Positions 15,323 to 21,652 of a DNA stretch of 25,809 nucleotides are shown here, piece after piece (position 1 is the first letter of the stretch; every line of letters begins with the position of its first letter). The position numbers and the translations under genes are program-made. Under the pieces are notes generated by a model. That model did no database searches, was not told where the DNA came from, and saw only the letters and a list, made by a program, of their open reading frames with translations. Source of the DNA: Flavobacteriales bacterium UBA1937 (GTDB lineage Bacteria > Bacteroidota > Bacteroidia > Flavobacteriales > Weeksellaceae); NCBI GenBank assembly GCA_002337005.1, contig DDFD01000060.1:1-25809 (forward strand), written 5' to 3'.

Positions 15323-15664
15323 ATGCCACTACTTTTTTCTTACGGAACATTACAATTAGAACAAGTACAACTAGAAACCTTTGGCAGATTGTTAAAAGGT
15401 GAAAAAGATATTCTAGAAGGTTATCAATTAACCATGATAGAAATTACCGATGCTGAAGTTTTGAGGAAAAGTAATCAACAGTTTCATCCGATAATTAGTT
15501 TTTCTGGTGATGAAAAAGACCAAGTAGAAGGTGTACTTTTTGAAGTGACAGAAGAAGAAATTTTGCAAGCTGATGAATATGAAGTAGATGATTATAAAAG
15601 AGTAGAAGTGACTTTTAAATCAGGAAAAAATGGATATATTTACATTGAAAATAAAAATCTATGA
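15323..15664 (+). CDS. AIG2-like/gamma-glutamylcyclotransferase-fold protein
   Basis: A 113-residue protein of the AIG2/GGCT fold. The N-terminal MPLLFSYGTLQ carries the substrate-loop YG(T/S)L motif (Tyr7-Leu10), and the VEGVLFEVTEEE region after the central strands has the acidic residue expected of the active site. Family members release 5-oxoproline from gamma-glutamyl compounds, or are uncharacterised; substrate here is unknown. An in-frame TTG at 15296 would add nine residues, but it lies inside the promoter box, so I use the ATG. Its TGA stop overlaps the ATG of the next gene (ATGA), pointing to translational coupling. Confidence 0.82.
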   Translation: MPLLFSYGTLQLEQVQLETFGRLLKGEKDILEGYQLTMIEITDAEVLRKSNQQFHPIISFSGDEKDQVEGVLFEVTEEEILQADEYEVDDYKRVEVTFKSGKNGYIYIENKNL

Positions 15665-16173
15665 ATCCATTTTTAGATATTACACTTCGTTCTCTTGCGG
15701 TTTACCTTTTTATGATTCTCGGTTTAAGAATTTTTGGTAAGAACCAACTTTCTCAGCTTAATGCAGGAGATATTATTCTGCTTTTATTGATTTCTAATGC
15801 TGTTCAAAATGCAATGGTAGGTCAAGATACTTCTTTGCAAGGCGGTTTGGTTGCGGCTTTGGTTTTGTTTTTGTCCAATTTCGGATTAAAAAAATTGATG
15901 TTTAAAAATTCTAAAATTAAAGATTTAATAGAAGCTGAACCTGTAATTCTAGTAAAAGACGGAATTCTAGACAAAAATGCTCTCAACAAAAGCGAAATCA
16001 CAATAGATGAATTAGAAGAATCTGTGCGTGAACATGGTGTAGAAACCATTTCTGAAGTAAAATTGGCAATTTTAGAAGTTGATGGAAATATAAGTGTGGT
16101 TTCTTTTGATAAGAATAATCAGACCAATTTTACGAGACATAAAAAGAAGAAAAATATCCGTAGAAAACTTTAG
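15661..16173 (+). CDS. YetF-type (DUF421) membrane protein
   Basis: A 170-residue protein of the DUF421/YetF family. Three hydrophobic segments lie in the first 80 residues (about 8-26, 36-51 and 59-76), with the conserved LRIFGKNQLSQLNAGDIILLLLISNAVQNAMVG split between helices 1 and 2, followed by a soluble domain (about 88-158) with LIEAEPVILVKDGIL and the ISEVKLAILEVDGNISVV end motif. The C-terminus is basic (RHKKKKNIRRKL). No function is established. It overlaps the upstream AIG2-like gene by four bases and probably shares its promoter. Confidence 0.9.
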   Translation: MNPFLDITLRSLAVYLFMILGLRIFGKNQLSQLNAGDIILLLLISNAVQNAMVGQDTSLQGGLVAALVLFLSNFGLKKLMFKNSKIKDLIEAEPVILVKDGILDKNALNKSEITIDELEESVREHGVETISEVKLAILEVDGNISVVSFDKNNQTNFTRHKKKKNIRRKL

Positions 16174-16204
16174 ATTTCTAATCAAACTCTTCAACCTAAA
16201 AAAA

Positions 16205-16696
16205 ATGAACTACGAATTAAGAGAAATGCTGCCAGAAGATGGAGCTCAGGTTTTACAAATTTTCGAAGAAGGAATTGCAGGCGGTAATGCAACTTTTGAC
16301 AAAGAAGTTCCTACTTGGGAATATTGGGACAAAAACCATTTTAGCGTCTGTAGATTTGTAGCAGAAGATGATAACAATAATGTGGTAGCTTGGGCTGCTC
16401 TGAAACCTGTGAGCAACAGAGAATGCTTCAATGGAGTAGCAGAAGTGAGTATTTATATTACCAATTCTGCTCAAGGCAAAGGTTTGGGCAAAGTTTTGCT
16501 TCAAAAATTAATCATCGAAAGCGAAAAAAATGGCTTTTGGATGCTACAATCGGGGATTTTTCCTGAGAATATTGCCAGTCTTAGAGTTCACGAAAGTTTA
16601 GGGTTTCGAACTGTTGGCCATCGAGAAAAAATTGGACAAATGAACGGGGTTTGGCGAGATATTATCTTAATGGAAAGAAGAAGTAAAAACATATAA
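16205..16696 (+). CDS. GNAT N-acetyltransferase, phosphinothricin-acetyltransferase-like
   Basis: A 163-residue Gcn5-related acetyltransferase of the PAT/Bar-like group. The group-specific motif GNATFDKEVPTWEYW spans residues 27-41, and the acetyl-CoA pyrophosphate loop QGKGLG is at 90-95, followed by the beta-bulge region and FRTVGHREKIGQMNGVWRD, which is typical of this group. Relatives acetylate phosphinothricin, methionine sulfone or similar amino acids; the natural substrate here is unknown. The start is the ATG at 16205 (MNYELREMLPEDG), where the fold begins; an upstream in-frame ATG at 16094 would overlap the YetF gene and add 37 residues unlike the family. It is the last gene of the AIG2-like/YetF run. 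Confidence 0.9.
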   Translation: MNYELREMLPEDGAQVLQIFEEGIAGGNATFDKEVPTWEYWDKNHFSVCRFVAEDDNNNVVAWAALKPVSNRECFNGVAEVSIYITNSAQGKGLGKVLLQKLIIESEKNGFWMLQSGIFPENIASLRVHESLGFRTVGHREKIGQMNGVWRDIILMERRSKNI

Positions 16697-16744
16697 TTTT
16701 TGCAAAAAAACGAGTTAAATTTAATATTCGTATTTTTGCAAAAA
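16697..16744. repeat. Two copies of palindrome TTTTTGCAAAAA
   Basis: The 12-bp palindrome TTTTTGCAAAAA occurs at 16697-16708 and 16733-16744, 36 bp apart. The second overlaps the -7 box of the HAD gene. It may be a paired operator, though low-complexity sequence makes chance possible. Confidence 0.4.
16731..16738 (+). promoter_or_regulatory. -7 box TATTTTTG of the HAD phosphatase gene
   Basis: Exact TAnnTTTG match 15 bases before the ATG at 16754. Confidence 0.6.
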
Positions 16745-16753
16745 ATTTAGACT

Positions 16754-17416
16754 ATGCCTTTAAAAGCCGTACTGTTTGATATGGATGGAGTAATTGTAGA
16801 TACGGAACCTCTTCACCGAAAAGCATATTTCCAAACTTTCAAAGATTTAAACATCAGTGTTTCAGAAGAATTCTATACCTCTCTTACTGGTACTTCTACC
16901 AAAAAAGCGACAAGTATGATTAAAGAGGCATTTAATTTGGAGGTTTCTCCAGAAGAAATTGCTACTTCTAAAAGAAAATATTTTAAGCAATACTTTGATA
17001 CAGATCCTGATTTTGATTTACTTCCTGGAGTTAGAGAATTAATTATCAATTACTACGAAAATAATATTAAATTAGTTCTGGCTTCATCTGCAAGTATGAA
17101 TACCATTAATTGGGTTTTTGATAAATTTGATATTGGCAAATACTTTATGGGAAAAATAAGTGGAGCAGACCTAGAAGAATCTAAGCCTAATCCTGAGATT
17201 TTTATAAAAGCCGCAGAAATTGCTGACGAACCAAGGGAAAATTGTATGGTAATAGAAGATTCTACTAACGGAATTATTGCTGCACACCGTGCAGGAATTT
17301 TTTGCGCGGCCTATAAAAGTGAACATTCTAAAATGCAGAAATATGATTTAGCAAAAATAACCACCACAGACTTTTCTGAATTAGAACCTCAAAAAATAGA
17401 GAAATATTTTAACTAA
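16754..17416 (+). CDS. HAD-superfamily phosphatase, beta-phosphoglucomutase-like
   Basis: A 220-residue HAD hydrolase with a C1 helical cap, similar to beta-phosphoglucomutases and sugar-phosphate phosphatases. Motif I is FDMDGVIVDTEP with nucleophile Asp9 and acid/base Asp11; motif II is the Ser-rich LASSAS; motif III Lys144 is in ESKPNPEIF; motif IV is VIEDSTNGI. The cap spans about residues 16-80. All four catalytic motifs are intact. Substrate cannot be read from sequence; a mutase needs a specific cap that I cannot verify, so phosphatase activity is the safer reading. It has its own -7 box and converges with the methylglyoxal synthase gene. Confidence 0.9.
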   Translation: MPLKAVLFDMDGVIVDTEPLHRKAYFQTFKDLNISVSEEFYTSLTGTSTKKATSMIKEAFNLEVSPEEIATSKRKYFKQYFDTDPDFDLLPGVRELIINYYENNIKLVLASSASMNTINWVFDKFDIGKYFMGKISGADLEESKPNPEIFIKAAEIADEPRENCMVIEDSTNGIIAAHRAGIFCAAYKSEHSKMQKYDLAKITTTDFSELEPQKIEKYFN

Positions 17417-17419
17417 AAG

Positions 17420-17434
17420 CCAACATTTAGTTGG
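17420..17434. terminator. Possible shared terminator hairpin
   Basis: CCAAC-ATTTA-GTTGG lies in the 21-bp gap between two convergent genes. T-rich sequence lies on both sides but no clean T-tract follows the stem, so this is a weak call. Confidence 0.35.
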
Positions 17435-17437
17435 ATG

Positions 17438-17899
17438 CTATATTTTTTTAACTACATTTCTATTGAGATAGCTCGTATAGTCTGGTACTTCTGCTACATA
17501 TTCTGAATGCATAAACGGAGAAGAAAGAATAAAATCTGCGGTAGCAGCATCACAAGCCATAGGAATATTCCATACTACACAGAGTCTTAGAAGTGCTTTT
17601 ACATCGCTATCATGCGGTTGAGCTTCCATAGGATCCCAAAAGAAAATTACAATATCTATTTCGCCTTCTGCGATCATAGAACCTAATTGTTGGTCACCAC
17701 CAAGTGGACCGCTCATTACTTTTTTTACATTGACGCCTAGAAAATCAGAAATTAATTTTCCTGTTGTTCCTGTTGCTATTAACTGATGCTGAGAAAGTAT
17801 TTCTCTATGTTTTTTTACCCAACTTAGCAATTCATCTTTTTTGTGATCGTGTGCTACCAAAGAAATCGTTTTAGTAGCTTTTAAAACTCTAGTATTCAT
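17438..17899 (-). CDS. mgsA: Methylglyoxal synthase
   Basis: Converts dihydroxyacetone phosphate to methylglyoxal and phosphate, a bypass of lower glycolysis when phosphate is short. The protein (153 residues) matches the family throughout: LVAHDHKKDEL (His17), the phosphate loop ATGTTGKLI, GPLGGDQQLG with catalytic Asp69, and FFWDPMEAQPHDSDVKALLR with Asp89 and His96. Start at the ATG complementary to 17897-17899, 13 bases after a -7 box. It follows the peroxiredoxin gene on the same strand but a terminator lies between. Cytosolic. The assignment is secure. Confidence 0.95.
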   Translation of the reverse strand: MNTRVLKATKTISLVAHDHKKDELLSWVKKHREILSQHQLIATGTTGKLISDFLGVNVKKVMSGPLGGDQQLGSMIAEGEIDIVIFFWDPMEAQPHDSDVKALLRLCVVWNIPMACDAATADFILSSPFMHSEYVAEVPDYTSYLNRNVVKKI

Positions 17900-17912
17900 C
17901 TTAAATTTTAAT

Positions 17913-17920
17913 CAAAATTA
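17913..17920 (-). promoter_or_regulatory. mgsA: -7 box TAATTTTG of mgsA
   Basis: On the minus strand this reads TAATTTTG, an exact TAnnTTTG match 13 bases upstream of the mgsA start. It lies between the peroxiredoxin terminator and mgsA, so mgsA has its own promoter. Confidence 0.55.
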
Positions 17921-17922
17921 AT

Positions 17923-17950
17923 AAAAAAAGCAGAACCAAAGTTCTGCTTT
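17923..17950 (-). terminator. Terminator of the peroxiredoxin gene
   Basis: Ten-bp perfect stem AAAGCAGAAC / GTTCTGCTTT (17927-17936 and 17941-17950) with a 4-base loop; on the minus strand it is followed by a T-tract (A-run at 17923-17929 on the plus strand). Confidence 0.9.
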
Positions 17951-17969
17951 ATCATTTATTTATAAAGAA

Positions 17970-18602
17970 TTAATGACTGCTTAAATATGCAGCAGTACTG
18001 CTTCTGTCTGCATGCATAGCATCTTTACCTTCTTGCCAATTGGCTGGGCAAACTTCTCCATATTTTTGTACGTGAGTGTAAGCATCTATTAGCCTTAAAT
18101 ATTCTGCTACATTTCTACCAAGAGGCATATCATTTACACTTTCGTGGAAAATTTTACCTTCTTCATCTATTAGATAAGTAGCTCTATAAGTTACATTAGA
18201 ACCTGTAAATGCTTCATTACCTTCTTCATCATACTCAAATTCTTGATCTACAATGCCTAAGATGTTGGCCAATTGTCTATGTGTATCTGCCAAAAGAGGA
18301 TAAGAAACTCCTTCAATACCTCCTTGGTTTTTCGGAGTATTTAACCAAGCGAAGTGTACTTCGTTGGTATCACAAGAAGCTCCAATTACAATGGTGTTTC
18401 TGTTTTTAAACTCATCTAATGCTGCTTGAAAAGCATGCAATTCTGTAGGGCATACAAAAGTGAAATCTTTTGGATACCAAAATAATAAAACTTTAGTTTG
18501 CTTATTTACTGCTTCATCTAAAATGTTGATTCTCTGATTCTCACCTGACTTTGAGATTGCATCAACTGTTACGTTTGGGAATTTTTTTCCTACCAATGCC
18601 AT
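17970..18602 (-). CDS. 2-Cys peroxiredoxin (AhpC/Prx1 type)
   Basis: Thiol peroxidase that reduces hydrogen peroxide and organic peroxides. The peroxidatic Cys51 is in YPKDFTFVCPTE and the resolving Cys185 in YGEVCPANW, the arrangement of typical dimeric 2-Cys enzymes; the conserved RATYLID strand and an Arg in the PLGRN loop are also present. At 210 residues it is the usual length. The start is the ATG giving MALVGKKFPNV; an upstream in-frame ATG at 18632 would add ten residues that overlap the -7 box at 18630-18637. A YLSSH tail of the long Prx1-type is kept. Reductant (AhpF or thioredoxin) is not encoded here. Confidence 0.94.
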   Translation of the reverse strand: MALVGKKFPNVTVDAISKSGENQRINILDEAVNKQTKVLLFWYPKDFTFVCPTELHAFQAALDEFKNRNTIVIGASCDTNEVHFAWLNTPKNQGGIEGVSYPLLADTHRQLANILGIVDQEFEYDEEGNEAFTGSNVTYRATYLIDEEGKIFHESVNDMPLGRNVAEYLRLIDAYTHVQKYGEVCPANWQEGKDAMHADRSSTAAYLSSH

Positions 18603-18629
18603 ATTTCTTACTTTAAAATTTAACCACTG

Positions 18630-18637
18630 CAAAATTA
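18630..18637 (-). promoter_or_regulatory. -7 box TAATTTTG of the peroxiredoxin gene
   Basis: Minus-strand TAATTTTG, an exact TAnnTTTG match 27 bases before the ATG ending at 18602. It supports the shorter start. Confidence 0.6.
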
Positions 18638-18689
18638 CAAAAAATATAAATTTTTAACCGAAATATGTGATTTATAATATCTATTAACG

Positions 18690-18726
18690 AAAAAAGAACT
18701 CTTAGCCTAACCAAAAGTTCTTTTTT
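18690..18726 (-). terminator. Terminator of the aminotransferase gene
   Basis: AAAAAAGAACT (18690-18700) pairs perfectly with AGTTCTTTTTT (18716-18726) around a 15-base loop; on the minus strand the T-run follows the stem. It lies 23 bases after the aminotransferase stop. Confidence 0.85.
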
Positions 18727-18748
18727 ATTGTTTTAATATTCAATATTT

Positions 18749-19942
18749 TTATTGAAATTTTTCTAGTAATTCTTTTATTCTTCTCATAGCTTCTCTTAGT
18801 TCAGCTTCTGAAGCTGCGTAAGAAAATCTGATACAGTTTTTATCTCCGAAGCTTACCCCTCCTACAGAAGCTACGTGAGCTTTTTCTAATAAAAACATTG
18901 CAAAATCATCAGAATCATTAATTTCTACACCGTCTAGAGTTTTACCTAAATAATAAGAAATATCTGGGAAGAAATAGAAAGCCGCTTTTGGCAAATTTAC
19001 TTTAAAACCTGGCACTTCTTTTAACAATTCATACACTAGATTTCTACGTTTTTCGAAACTTTCTACCATATAATAGTAATCTTTCGGGTCGGTTTCTAAT
19101 CCTACAATAGAAGCTCTCTGTGCTACAGTATTTGCACCACTGGTAACCTGACCTTGCAACTTATCACAAGCGTCTGCTAACCACTGCGGACAAGCAGAAT
19201 ATCCAATTCTCCATCCCGTCATAGCAAAAGCTTTAGACATCCCATTAATTACTGCAGTTTGATTAAAAACTTGCGGAAATTCTGCAATAGACACGTGCTC
19301 ACCATCATAATTGATGAATTCATAGATTTCATCAGAAATAATCACCACATCTGGATATTTCGCCATTACATTTGCGATTTTTTCTAATTCTTCTCTGGTA
19401 TAATAACTACCTGATGGATTACAAGGTGAACTGTACAATACTGCCTTCGTTTTTGGAGTGATGGCAGCTTCTAATTGTTCTGCTGTCATCTTAAATTCAG
19501 TATCAATATTGGTTTCAATAAAAACAGAAACACCACCATTAATTTTCACCATTTCATCATAAGAAACCCAATATGGAGCTGGCAAAATTACTTCGTCTCC
19601 TTCATTTACCAAAGCCGCTAAAACATTGAAAATGTTTTGTTTGGCGCCATTTGCTACACAAATTTGAGTCGGTTTATAATCTAGATTGTTATCACGTTTA
19701 AGCTTATTTACAATGGCTTTTCTTAATTCTAAAAAACCTGGAACAGGAGAATAGTGGCTATAATTTTCATTAATAGCATCAAACGCTGCCTTCTTAATAT
19801 TATCTGGCACATCAAAATCTGGTTCTCCTAGTGTAAGCGAAATTACATCTATTCCTGCTGCTTTCATATCTCTCGCTTTGTTACTCATTACAAAGGTCTG
19901 AGAATAACTTAATCTGTTTAATCTGTCCGAAACTCTGCTCAT
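18749..19942 (-). CDS. Class I/II pyridoxal-phosphate aminotransferase (aspartate-type)
   Basis: A PLP enzyme of the aspartate aminotransferase fold, subgroup I-gamma, which transfers amino groups between aspartate (or similar) and 2-oxoglutarate. Visible motifs: LTLGEPDFDVPDNIKKA near the N-terminus, ICVANGAKQNIFN, SSPCNPSGSYYTREEL, the IISDEIYEF cofactor-binding strand with Asp, and the Schiff-base Lys237 in GMSKAFAMTGWRIGY, followed by CIRFSYA with the carboxylate-binding Arg. About 397 residues, full length. I use the start giving MSRVSDRL; an upstream ATG at 19948 adds two residues and cannot be excluded. Divergent from rsmG, with a -7 box for each. Confidence 0.92.
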   Translation of the reverse strand: MSRVSDRLNRLSYSQTFVMSNKARDMKAAGIDVISLTLGEPDFDVPDNIKKAAFDAINENYSHYSPVPGFLELRKAIVNKLKRDNNLDYKPTQICVANGAKQNIFNVLAALVNEGDEVILPAPYWVSYDEMVKINGGVSVFIETNIDTEFKMTAEQLEAAITPKTKAVLYSSPCNPSGSYYTREELEKIANVMAKYPDVVIISDEIYEFINYDGEHVSIAEFPQVFNQTAVINGMSKAFAMTGWRIGYSACPQWLADACDKLQGQVTSGANTVAQRASIVGLETDPKDYYYMVESFEKRRNLVYELLKEVPGFKVNLPKAAFYFFPDISYYLGKTLDGVEINDSDDFAMFLLEKAHVASVGGVSFGDKNCIRFSYAASEAELREAMRRIKELLEKFQ

Positions 19943-19961
19943 AATCATTATTTAATTGGTA

Positions 19962-19969
19962 CAAATATA
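19962..19969 (-). promoter_or_regulatory. -7 box TATATTTG of the aminotransferase gene
   Basis: Minus-strand TATATTTG, an exact TAnnTTTG match 19 bases before the start at 19942. It shares an intergenic region with the rsmG promoter, back to back. Confidence 0.6.
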
Positions 19970-20013
19970 GACTTTTTAACTAAATTTTCTAAAAAAAGCA
20001 GATGAAAAATCCT

Positions 20014-20021
20014 TAATTTTG
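20014..20021 (+). promoter_or_regulatory. rsmG: -7 box TAATTTTG of the rsmG operon
   Basis: Exact TAnnTTTG match 15 bases before the ATG at 20037. It contains the TTG at 20019 that could be mistaken for a start. Confidence 0.6.
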
Positions 20022-20036
20022 TACAAAATTTATAAA

Positions 20037-20672
20037 ATGTCAGTTCAAATTATTAATAAATACTTTCCCAATCTATCTGAAGAGCAAAAATCTCAGTTCC
20101 AGCAATTAGAAAATCTCTACAAAGATTGGAATGAAAAGATTAACGTAATTTCTAGAAAAGATATTGATGAATTCTACGAAAGACACGTTCTTCATTCTTT
20201 GGGAATTGCAAAAATTATGGATTTTGCAGATGGCACTAAGGTTCTTGATATAGGAACTGGCGGCGGTTTTCCTGGGATTCCTTTGGCTATTTTGTTTCCA
20301 AATACAGAATTTACTTTGGTAGATTCTATTGGTAAGAAAATTACAGTGGTAAAAGGTGTAGCAGAGAGTCTTGGCCTTAAAAATGTGAAAGCATACCACG
20401 AAAGGGCCGAAAAAATTAAAGACAAATTCCATTTTGTGGTGAGTAGGGCTGTTACACAAATGCCTGTTTTTTTGCTTTGGTTGAAGGGGAAATTTGAAAA
20501 AGAACAGTTTAATCCAAAACACAATGGTGTTTTTTATTTAAAAGGTGGTGATTTGGGCGAAGAATTAGCCGGAATAAAATGTGAAATTTTCAACCTAAAA
20601 AATCACTTCGACGAGGAGTTTTTTGACACCAAAAAAGTTGTATATTTATCAAAAGGAAATTTTAATAATTAA
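20037..20672 (+). CDS. rsmG: 16S rRNA (guanine-527-N7)-methyltransferase
   Basis: Methylates N7 of G527 in the 530 loop of 16S rRNA (also known as GidB). The protein, 211 residues from this ATG, shows the characteristic KDWNEKINVISRKDIDEF N-terminal helix region, the RHVLHSLGIAK motif, and the SAM-binding loop LDIGTGGGFPGIPLAI, followed by LVDSIGKKI and FVVSRAVTQMP. All signature regions are intact. The first ATG after the -7 box is chosen; the upstream TTG extension (MYKIYK) lies in the promoter. It heads a tight four-gene run with the lipoprotein 10 bp downstream. Confidence 0.95.
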   Translation: MSVQIINKYFPNLSEEQKSQFQQLENLYKDWNEKINVISRKDIDEFYERHVLHSLGIAKIMDFADGTKVLDIGTGGGFPGIPLAILFPNTEFTLVDSIGKKITVVKGVAESLGLKNVKAYHERAEKIKDKFHFVVSRAVTQMPVFLLWLKGKFEKEQFNPKHNGVFYLKGGDLGEELAGIKCEIFNLKNHFDEEFFDTKKVVYLSKGNFNN

Positions 20673-20682
20673 TGTATTGAAA

Positions 20683-21108
20683 ATGAAAAACTTAATCAAA
20701 ATCAGTTTATTTGCATTACCAATCTTATTTGGGATTTACTCTTGTGACAATAATAGAGATAATTATGACGAAATAGAAAGTATTTCTCCTTTTAAAATTG
20801 ATAGTGTAAAAATAGCACAAACAGAAATGGACGTTTTTACCGTGCAAACCATCAAAACATATTCTACATATCCTAACGGTTGTACTGGTTTCTATGATTA
20901 TAACTACGAAAAAGATGACCTTGATAGATATGTTACTACCTACGCCTACAAATTAAAAAATGCAAATTGCACGCAAGCAACCAGAGTAGGAACTAATGGT
21001 ATAAACTTTAGACCAGAAGTTAGAGGAACTTACACTTTTAAATTTTGGAACGGAAAAGATGCCAACAATAATAATGTTTGGATAGAGAAAACCATTGTTG
21101 TAAAATAA
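20683..21108 (+). CDS. Predicted lipoprotein, family not recognised
   Basis: A 141-residue protein with a lipoprotein signal: basic MKNLIK, a hydrophobic stretch to about residue 17, and the lipobox-like GIYSC with Cys21. The mature part begins DNNRDNYDEIE, acidic as in many Bacteroidota surface lipoproteins. It has two further Cys (in NGCTGFYDY and NANCTQ) that could form a disulphide, and a beta-rich GTYTFKFW ending in WIEKTIVVK. I do not recognise a family. The ATG at 20683 fits the signal peptide; an earlier start at 20623 would overlap rsmG. It lies 10 bp after rsmG and 4 bp before the secreted HExxH gene. Confidence 0.75.
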   Translation: MKNLIKISLFALPILFGIYSCDNNRDNYDEIESISPFKIDSVKIAQTEMDVFTVQTIKTYSTYPNGCTGFYDYNYEKDDLDRYVTTYAYKLKNANCTQATRVGTNGINFRPEVRGTYTFKFWNGKDANNNNVWIEKTIVVK

Positions 21109-21112
21109 ATAA

Positions 21113-21649
21113 ATGAGAAAACTACTAACCATTGTCTTTATTTTTCAAGCATTTTTAGCTTTTTCGCAAAAAATTGTTTGGACAGAAAATTTTAAATTAA
21201 ATTGGAGTCATTTCAGATCTCCTCAAAATACGATGAAAACTGATACTACAGTTGTTAGTTATTCGTCTTGTGGTTTAAAATATACTGCTTATAAAGACAA
21301 AACATACAACAGACTTTTAATAAAAATAGATGCTACTTTCGATCCCAGTAAATCTTGGAAAAGTCCTTCTAAAACTAAAAATTTAAAAATTAATCACGAA
21401 CAAGGACATTTTGACATCGCAGAATTATATGCAAGAAAACTGAGAAAGGAATTCAAAGAAAATGTAAAAACAGAGAAAGATTATCAGTTCAAATTCAAGT
21501 TAATTTATCAAATGCTTTATGGTGAATTTTTAGATTATCAGAATTATTATGACAAAATCACCAAACGTGGTACGGATACTGCTAAACAAAATGAATTAGA
21601 AGCCGAAATCAAAGGTCAGCTCAAAAAATTAGAAGCTTATAGAAACTAA
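21113..21649 (+). CDS. Secreted DUF922-like protein with HExxH zinc motif
   Basis: A 178-residue exported protein. A Sec signal peptide is clear (MRKLLTIVFIFQAFLAFSQ, cleavage expected after FAFS or near Gln19). The mature region has the KLNWSHFRSPQ start and HEQGHFDIAELYARKLR with the zinc-metallopeptidase motif HExxH at His95-Glu96-His99; a third ligand is not obvious to me. Organisation resembles the DUF922 family of predicted secreted Zn-dependent proteases. The C-terminal 60 residues are charged and helical. No activity is proven for the family. Four bases separate it from the lipoprotein gene and three from the next gene, so co-expression is likely. Confidence 0.82.
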   Translation: MRKLLTIVFIFQAFLAFSQKIVWTENFKLNWSHFRSPQNTMKTDTTVVSYSSCGLKYTAYKDKTYNRLLIKIDATFDPSKSWKSPSKTKNLKINHEQGHFDIAELYARKLRKEFKENVKTEKDYQFKFKLIYQMLYGEFLDYQNYYDKITKRGTDTAKQNELEAEIKGQLKKLEAYRN

Positions 21650-21652
21650 ATC

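Noticed and set aside
16094..16204. N-terminal extension of the GNAT gene overlapping the YetF gene
   Set aside because: The 37 added residues are unrelated to the family and lie inside another gene; the ATG at 16205 begins the acetyltransferase fold.
20106..20524. Two long antisense open frames opposite rsmG
   Set aside because: They mirror a well-conserved methyltransferase gene and have no recognisable domain, promoter or start context.
20623..20682. Upstream start for the lipoprotein gene
   Set aside because: It would overlap rsmG and place 20 residues before the signal peptide, hiding it from export.
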